Shown in pieces: positions 5,857 through 6,734 of a DNA stretch of 6,734 nt. The first letter of the stretch is position 1. Every line of letters begins with the position of its first letter. Source of the stretch: Acholeplasmataceae bacterium (lineage in GTDB: Bacteria > Bacillota > Negativicutes > Acidaminococcales > Acidaminococcaceae); the NCBI GenBank assembly GCA_012719555.1, contig JAAYAE010000150.1, positions 1 to 6,734 of the forward strand. The letters run 5' to 3'. A model generated the notes under the pieces. That model did no database searches, was not told the origin of the DNA, and saw only the letters and a program-made list of their open reading frames with translations. The translations under genes and the position numbers were made by a program.

Positions 5857-6642
5857 ATGACTGTTTATACGATGGGAATTGATGTAGGTTCTACAGCATC
5901 TAAGTGTATTATTTTGCAAGATGGTAAAGAGATTATAGGAAAATCATTAATCGATGTGGGCGCAGGTACCAGTGGGCCACAGAGAGCTATTGATGAGGTT
6001 TTGCACAATGCAAATAAAACACGAGAGGATATGTCATACATACTTGCCACTGGGTATGGAAGGAATTCATTAATGAATCTGGCTAGTAAGCAAATGAGCG
6101 AACTGTCTTGCCATGCTAAGGGAGCAGCATTTTTGTTCCCTAATGTACATACCGTTATTGATATTGGTGGTCAAGATGTTAAAGTCCTTCACATCGAAAA
6201 CGGTGTTATGGTAAATTTCCAAATGAATGATAAATGTGCCGCTGGTACCGGTCGTTTTCTTGACGTTATGGCTAGAGTTTTAGAGGTAAAAGTTTCAGAG
6301 CTTGCTGCTCTTGGTGCTATGAGCAAGAAGCGTGTAGCAATAAGTTCAACATGTACTGTTTTTGCTGAAAGTGAAGTGATTAGTCAGTTGTCTATGGGAA
6401 CTGATAAATGCGATATTATAGAAGGCATTCATCATTCTATTGCTAACCGTGTAATTGGTCTGGTCCGTCGAGTAGGTGACGTACCGGAAGTCGTGATGAC
6501 AGGTGGGGTAGCACAGAATTTCGGAGTGGTTAAAGCCTTAGAGGGAGAATTAGGCCATACAATTCTAACAACACCTTTGACACAATATATCGGGGCTCTT
6601 GGAGCTGCATTATTTGCCTATCAAGTGAGTATTGAAAAGTAA
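5857..6642 (+). CDS. hgdC: 2-Hydroxyglutaryl-CoA dehydratase activator (component A, ATPase)
   Basis: Extremely oxygen-sensitive homodimeric ATPase that transfers one electron to HgdAB, driven by ATP hydrolysis, to start the radical dehydration. The 261 residues match the A. fermentans HgdC length (260), with strong similarity throughout. It has the ASKHA (actin/Hsp70/sugar kinase) nucleotide-binding fold: phosphate-1 loop GIDVGSTASKCIIL (7-20), phosphate-2 loop VIDIGGQDVKVL (100-111) and the adenosine-site stretch VMTGGVAQNFGVV (213-225). Cys127 (NDKCAAGTGRFLD) and Cys166 (SSTCTVFAESE) are at exactly the positions known to hold the single [4Fe-4S] cluster across the dimer interface. GGAGG at 5846-5850, six bases before the ATG, fixes the start. 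It lies directly behind the second permease and about 1.8 kb after hgdB, unlike A. fermentans, where hgdC precedes hgdA. The tight match to HgdC makes a BadF-type or other dehydratase activator unlikely. Confidence 0.95.
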   Translation: MTVYTMGIDVGSTASKCIILQDGKEIIGKSLIDVGAGTSGPQRAIDEVLHNANKTREDMSYILATGYGRNSLMNLASKQMSELSCHAKGAAFLFPNVHTVIDIGGQDVKVLHIENGVMVNFQMNDKCAAGTGRFLDVMARVLEVKVSELAALGAMSKKRVAISSTCTVFAESEVISQLSMGTDKCDIIEGIHHSIANRVIGLVRRVGDVPEVVMTGGVAQNFGVVKALEGELGHTILTTPLTQYIGALGAALFAYQVSIEK

Positions 6643-6663
6643 AAAAACTATTATAGTTATGAT

Positions 6664-6716
6664 TAAGGCGACTCTAAAAGCAATATAAATAAAAACTTTT
6701 TCTAAAAGTCGCCTTA
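6664..6716 (+). terminator. Long inverted repeat after hgdC, probable terminator
   Basis: TAAGGCGACT at 6664-6673 is the exact reverse complement of AGTCGCCTTA at 6707-6716, giving a ten-pair stem with a 33-base AT-rich loop. It begins 21 bases after the hgdC stop. The following ATTTATG is only a weak T-tract, and the loop is longer than usual, so it may be an inefficient terminator or one helped by other structure. The motif CTAAAAG also occurs twice in direct orientation (6674-6680 and 6702-6708). Confidence 0.55.
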
Positions 6717-6734
6717 TTTATGTAGAGAGTACGA

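Overview
The window carries the dehydratase module of the hydroxyglutarate pathway of glutamate fermentation, together with two different sodium/glutamate-symporter-type permeases. HgdA, HgdB and HgdC resemble, over their whole length, the proteins I remember from Acidaminococcus fermentans. They include the activator's cluster cysteines at residues 127 and 166. Codon use is AT-rich, Shine-Dalgarno sites are strong (AGGAGG type), and all genes lie on the + strand. This points to an anaerobic amino-acid-fermenting Firmicute of the Negativicutes (Acidaminococcaceae or relatives). The species cannot be fixed from this window, and the base composition looks lower in GC than A. fermentans itself.

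Layout: (1) 1-109, a short leader with two hairpins and no complete gene; (2) 110-1327, a 405-residue GltS-type permease; (3) 1328-1458, an intergenic stretch holding a long-range inverted repeat; (4) 1459-2937 and 2940-4070, hgdA and hgdB, the two [4Fe-4S] subunits of (R)-2-hydroxyglutaryl-CoA dehydratase, two bases apart and surely co-transcribed; (5) 4071-4448, a 378-base gene-free region rich in inverted repeats, with a perfect TATAAT box near its end; (6) 4449-5831, a second, longer and clearly different GltS-family permease of 460 residues; (7) 5857-6642, hgdC, the ATP-dependent activator, 25 bases after the permease; (8) 6643-6734, an inverted repeat that probably ends the unit.

How the genes work together: a permease brings in glutamate (or a related dicarboxylate). 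Enzymes not encoded here turn it into 2-oxoglutarate, (R)-2-hydroxyglutarate and then the CoA thioester. HgdC, a homodimer with one [4Fe-4S] cluster at its interface, pushes one electron into HgdAB with ATP hydrolysis. HgdAB then removes water from 2-hydroxyglutaryl-CoA to give glutaconyl-CoA by a ketyl-radical mechanism. Decarboxylation of glutaconyl-CoA (enzyme not in the window) is the classical sodium-pumping step, which fits well with sodium-coupled uptake.

The core chemistry is known biology. The unusual points are the arrangement (gltS-hgdA-hgdB-gltS'-hgdC instead of hgdC-hgdA-hgdB), the two unlike permeases interleaved with the dehydratase genes, and the hairpin-rich non-coding stretches before three of the transcription or translation units, above all 4071-4448. 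I did not find evidence of an entirely new system.
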